A DNA stretch of 64,000 bases from assembly GCF_008843145.1 (NCBI RefSeq), contig NZ_CP030265.1:1533001-1597000 (forward strand), given 5' to 3'. Shown here in pieces: positions 61,468 to 64,000 of this stretch. The notes below the pieces were generated by a model, which saw only the letters and a program-made list of their open reading frames with translations, did no database searches and was not told where the DNA came from. The stretch comes from Skermanella pratensis. GTDB taxonomy: Bacteria > Pseudomonadota > Alphaproteobacteria > Azospirillales > Azospirillaceae. The position numbers and the translations under genes are program-made. The first letter of the stretch is position 1, and each line of letters begins with the position of its first letter.

Positions 61468-61992
61468 TTAAGTTAATTTTTTCGGAAGAATGAGGCGGGA
61501 CAGCGTTCCGGCACGCGACCCGATGTCGCCCCAGGAGTCCCGGGGGAAGGTGAGCACCGCCAGGGCAGCCGTCGGAAACTTGGCGGCGAGGCTGCGGAGG
61601 TCGGCTTGGTCGCCGTCGCCGGCCAAGTCCTGCGCCAGGTTGTGGAGATCCGGATTGTGGGCGACCAGCAGGACTGTCGCTGCGTCGTCCGGCAGCCGGC
61701 GCAGACGGTCCAGCAGCGCCGCTTCGCCGCTCAGGTAGAGGCCATGCTCGTGCTGGGCCGGCACTTGCGGCCGGTCGGTTCCCAGCTGGGCGGTGACCAG
61801 TGCCAGCGTGTCGACGGCCCGCCGGGCCGTCGAGCAGAGGATGACGTCGGGGCGGAGCCCCTCGGCGCGCAGATGGCGGCCGATCAGGGTCGCGGCGCGG
61901 GCCCCCCGGGGGGCAAGGGGCCGGTCGTGGTCGTCGATGGAGGGGTCGTTCCAGGCGGATTTCGCGTGCCGGAGCAGGTAAAGCGTCTTCAT
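61468..61992 (-). CDS. sixA: SixA-like phosphohistidine phosphatase
   Basis: The 174-residue protein begins [20 protein letters not shown]; the RHA motif holds the phosphorylated His. Other family residues are [35 protein letters not shown] and the distal [20 protein letters not shown]. Similar to E. coli SixA (161 residues), which dephosphorylates phosphohistidine on the PTS-Ntr protein NPr. ATG 61992 is the only sensible start. Divergent from ppk1 with 186 bases between. Confidence 0.9.
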   Translation of the reverse strand: MKTLYLLRHAKSAWNDPSIDDHDRPLAPRGARAATLIGRHLRAEGLRPDVILCSTARRAVDTLALVTAQLGTDRPQVPAQHEHGLYLSGEAALLDRLRRLPDDAATVLLVAHNPDLHNLAQDLAGDGDQADLRSLAAKFPTAALAVLTFPRDSWGDIGSRAGTLSRLILPKKLT

Positions 61993-62178
61993 TGTGTTGA
62001 CGTGAGCCTCAAGGTATTCCCTATTCGCGGTCGGCAGATGACTCGGAAGCGTGCCACAGGGCCCGATTCCGTCGCCGCGGCCGGCGGAATCCGGCAACGG
62101 CCACCGTTCGCCTGTCAAAGCGTAACCGAGTCGCGCTATCGTGACCATTCCGTTAATCGTTTGAGCCCCGAGGAAGCC

Positions 62179-64000
62179 GTGACCAGCGCGCAGGAAATCG
62201 AGACCCCCGAGATCGATCCGACCTCTCCGGACCGGTTCATCAACCGTGAACTGTCGTGGCTGGCGTTCAACCAGAGGGTCCTCGAGGAATCGCTCAACGT
62301 GAACCATCCGCTGCTGGAGCGGCTGCGGTTCCTGTCGATCTCCGCCAGCAACCTGGATGAATTCTACATGGTCCGCGTCGCGGGGTTGAAGGCCCAGGTC
62401 CGGGCCGGGATCACGACGCTGTCCGACGACAATCTCGGCCCGGCCCAGCAGCTCGCCGCCGTCAACCAGCGCGTGATCGAGCTGATGCGCGACCAGCAGA
62501 ACGGCTGGCGGACGCTCCGGAAGGAACTGCGCGAGGCCGGGATCACCGTGGTGGACCCCAGCGAGCTGACCGACAGCGAGATGGATTGGCTCGAAGCCCG
62601 GTTCCTCGACGACATCTTCCCGCTCCTGACGCCCATCGCGGTCGATCCCGCCCATCCGTTCCCGTTCATCCCGAACCTGGGATTCAGCCTGGCGCTCCAG
62701 CTCTACGACCCGGACCGCAGCCAGAACCTGGACGCCCTGCTGCCGATGCCGTCCCAGCTGGAACGCTTCGTCCGGCTGCCCGGGTCCGACGTCCGGTTCG
62801 TCCTTCTGGAACAGCTCGTCCTGCTGTTCCTCGACCGGATCTTCCCGGCGCCGTTCAAGCTGACCGGGCACGGGGTGTTCCGGATCCTGCGCGACAGCGA
62901 GATGGAAATCGACGAGGAGGCGGAGGACTTGGTCCGCACCTTCGAGAGCGCCCTGAAGCGCCGCCGGCGCGGCAGCGTCATCCGGCTGGCGGTCAATATC
63001 GGGATGGCGCCGGACCTGCGGGAGTTCCTGCGCAACCAGCTCTCCGTCTCAAGCGACGACGTGTTCGTGCTGGAGGGGCTGATCGGCCTGGTCGATACCA
63101 AGCAGCTCATCATCGAGGAGCGCCCGGACCTCGTCTTCCCGCCCTACAACGCCCGCTTCCCGGAACGCATCCGCGATTTCGGCGGCGACTGCTTCGCGGC
63201 GATCCGGCACAAGGACATCGTCGTCCACCACCCGTACGAAAGCTTCGACGTGGTGGTGCAGTTCCTGCGGCAGGCGGCGCGCGACCCGGCGGCAGTCGCG
63301 ATCAAGCAGACGCTGTATCGGACCAGCAAGAACTCCCCCATCGTCGCGGCCCTGATCGAGGCGGCGGAGGCCGGCAAGACGGTCACCGCCATGGTCGAGC
63401 TGAAGGCCCGTTTCGACGAGGAAGCCAACATCCAGTGGGCGCGCGATCTGGAACGCGCCGGAGCCCAGGTGGTCTACGGCTTCGTCGACCTGAAGACCCA
63501 CGCCAAGGTGTCGCTGGTGGTCCGGCGCGAGGCCAAGGGCCTGCGCAGCTACGTCCACTTCGGCACCGGCAACTACCACCCGATCACCGCCAAGGTCTAC
63601 ACCGACCTGTCGTTCTTCACATGCGACCCCGCGCTCTGCCACGACGCCGCCTTCATGTTCAACTACATGACCGGCTACGCGACGCCGAAGTCCCTGGAGA
63701 AGGTCTCGATAGCCCCCCTCGCGCTCCGCGAGAAGCTGGTCGAGCTGATCGACCGGGAGATCGCCTTCGCGCGCGCCGGAAAGCCGGCCCGGATCTGGGT
63801 CAAGCTGAACTCGCTGGTCGATTCCCGCCTGATCGACAAGCTCTACGAAGCCTCCCAGGCGGGCGTCCTGATCGACATGATCATGCGCGGCATCTGCTGC
63901 CTGCGCCCTGGCGTTCCCGGCCTGTCAGACAACATCAGGGTCAAGAGCATCGTCGGGCGATTCCTGGAGCATGGCCGGATCATCTGCTTCGGCAACGGCC
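62179..64000 (+). CDS. ppk1: Polyphosphate kinase 1 (3' end cut by window)
   Basis: The frame opens at GTG 62179 with GAGGAAG upstream and stays open to the end of the window (607 residues seen of about 700). [20 protein letters not shown] is the PPK1 N-terminal signature. [16 protein letters not shown] contains the likely phosphorylated His, and [20 protein letters not shown] the second catalytic segment. [20 protein letters not shown] and [13 protein letters not shown] follow. It makes polyphosphate from ATP. It is divergent from the sixA-CYTH-CHAD run, giving a polyphosphate-related locus. Confidence 0.93.
   Translation, partial: MTSAQEIETPEIDPTSPDRFINRELSWLAFNQRVLEESLNVNHPLLERLRFLSISASNLDEFYMVRVAGLKAQVRAGITTLSDDNLGPAQQLAAVNQRVIELMRDQQNGWRTLRKELREAGITVVDPSELTDSEMDWLEARFLDDIFPLLTPIAVDPAHPFPFIPNLGFSLALQLYDPDRSQNLDALLPMPSQLERFVRLPGSDVRFVLLEQLVLLFLDRIFPAPFKLTGHGVFRILRDSEMEIDEEAEDLVRTFESALKRRRRGSVIRLAVNIGMAPDLREFLRNQLSVSSDDVFVLEGLIGLVDTKQLIIEERPDLVFPPYNARFPERIRDFGGDCFAAIRHKDIVVHHPYESFDVVVQFLRQAARDPAAVAIKQTLYRTSKNSPIVAALIEAAEAGKTVTAMVELKARFDEEANIQWARDLERAGAQVVYGFVDLKTHAKVSLVVRREAKGLRSYVHFGTGNYHPITAKVYTDLSFFTCDPALCHDAAFMFNYMTGYATPKSLEKVSIAPLALREKLVELIDREIAFARAGKPARIWVKLNSLVDSRLIDKLYEASQAGVLIDMIMRGICCLRPGVPGLSDNIRVKSIVGRFLEHGRIICFGNG

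Noticed and set aside
62100-62140. Possible Pho box (CTGTCAAAGCGTAACCG) before ppk1
   Set aside because: Only the first half resembles CTGTCAT; the second half does not match, so PhoB control is not supported by sequence.
1-64000. CRISPR arrays, tRNA/rRNA genes, integrases or intact insertion sequences
   Set aside because: Reading both strands I found no regularly spaced repeats, no cloverleaf-like tRNA sequences and no transposase or integrase motifs.

Overview
The window is high-GC alphaproteobacterial chromosome. The gene orders rpsF-rpsR-DUF2232-rplI, dnaB..radA-cvpA-purF, fabD-fabG-acpP-fabF-mltG, hdaA/AI-2E/pgsA/DUF2066 divergent from purM-purN, and lptF-lptG-surA-pdxA-rsmA are typical of Rhodospirillales. 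My best guess is the Azospirillaceae (Azospirillum/Skermanella-like). This rests on gene content, gene order and protein style only; no 16S or search result is available. No CRISPR array, tRNA, rRNA, integrase or intact insertion sequence was found.

Layout. 1-3 kb: end of a polyamine-type ABC transporter, an internally deleted APC permease remnant, a periplasmic histidine phosphatase, a candidate structured RNA and two small unknown proteins. 3-12.2 kb: an envelope polysaccharide block with two extended SDR sugar-nucleotide enzymes, an outer-membrane beta-barrel, a Wza-like export lipoprotein, RfbC, RfbA, a SAF-domain oxidoreductase and an AAA ATPase. It has no rfbB, rfbD or glycosyltransferase, so the cluster must depend on genes elsewhere. 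12.2-17.3 kb: a sparse, AT-richer stretch with three orphan NarL/FixJ-type regulators (one with a degenerate receiver) in long noncoding DNA, followed by fragments of at least three dead genes. From 17.3 kb on the DNA is dense housekeeping sequence.

Housekeeping part: thioredoxin-like protein, YfgM-like/BamB/Der (17-21.5 kb); GNAT, SDR, purF, cvpA, radA, mlaF, mlaE, dnaB (21.5-30 kb); ribosomal rpsF-rpsR-DUF2232-rplI operon (31-33.5 kb); fatty-acid operon plus mltG (33.8-38.3 kb); hdaA, AI-2E permease, CDP-alcohol phosphatidyltransferase, DUF2066 (38.3-42 kb); purM-purN, a tiny cytochrome oxidase subunit IV gene, FemX-like, ndk, ABC-F (42-47.6 kb); SDR, yicC, gmk, rsmA, pdxA, surA, lptG, lptF, pepA, holC (47.6-57.8 kb). 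At the right end is a polyphosphate-related module (M1 peptidase, CHAD, CYTH, SixA, divergent ppk1), with ppk1 cut by the window edge.

Most notable observations: purM has no ATG/GTG/TTG at its expected N-terminus and appears to start at ATC. surA is split by a one-base deletion in a C run, and lptD is absent from its usual place beside it. The 16.7-17.2 kb and 1.05-1.37 kb regions hold collapsed gene remnants. A candidate minus-strand sRNA lies at about 2.07-2.2 kb. A perfect DnaA box plus weaker ones lies upstream of dnaB. Several long perfect hairpins without U tracts follow genes.
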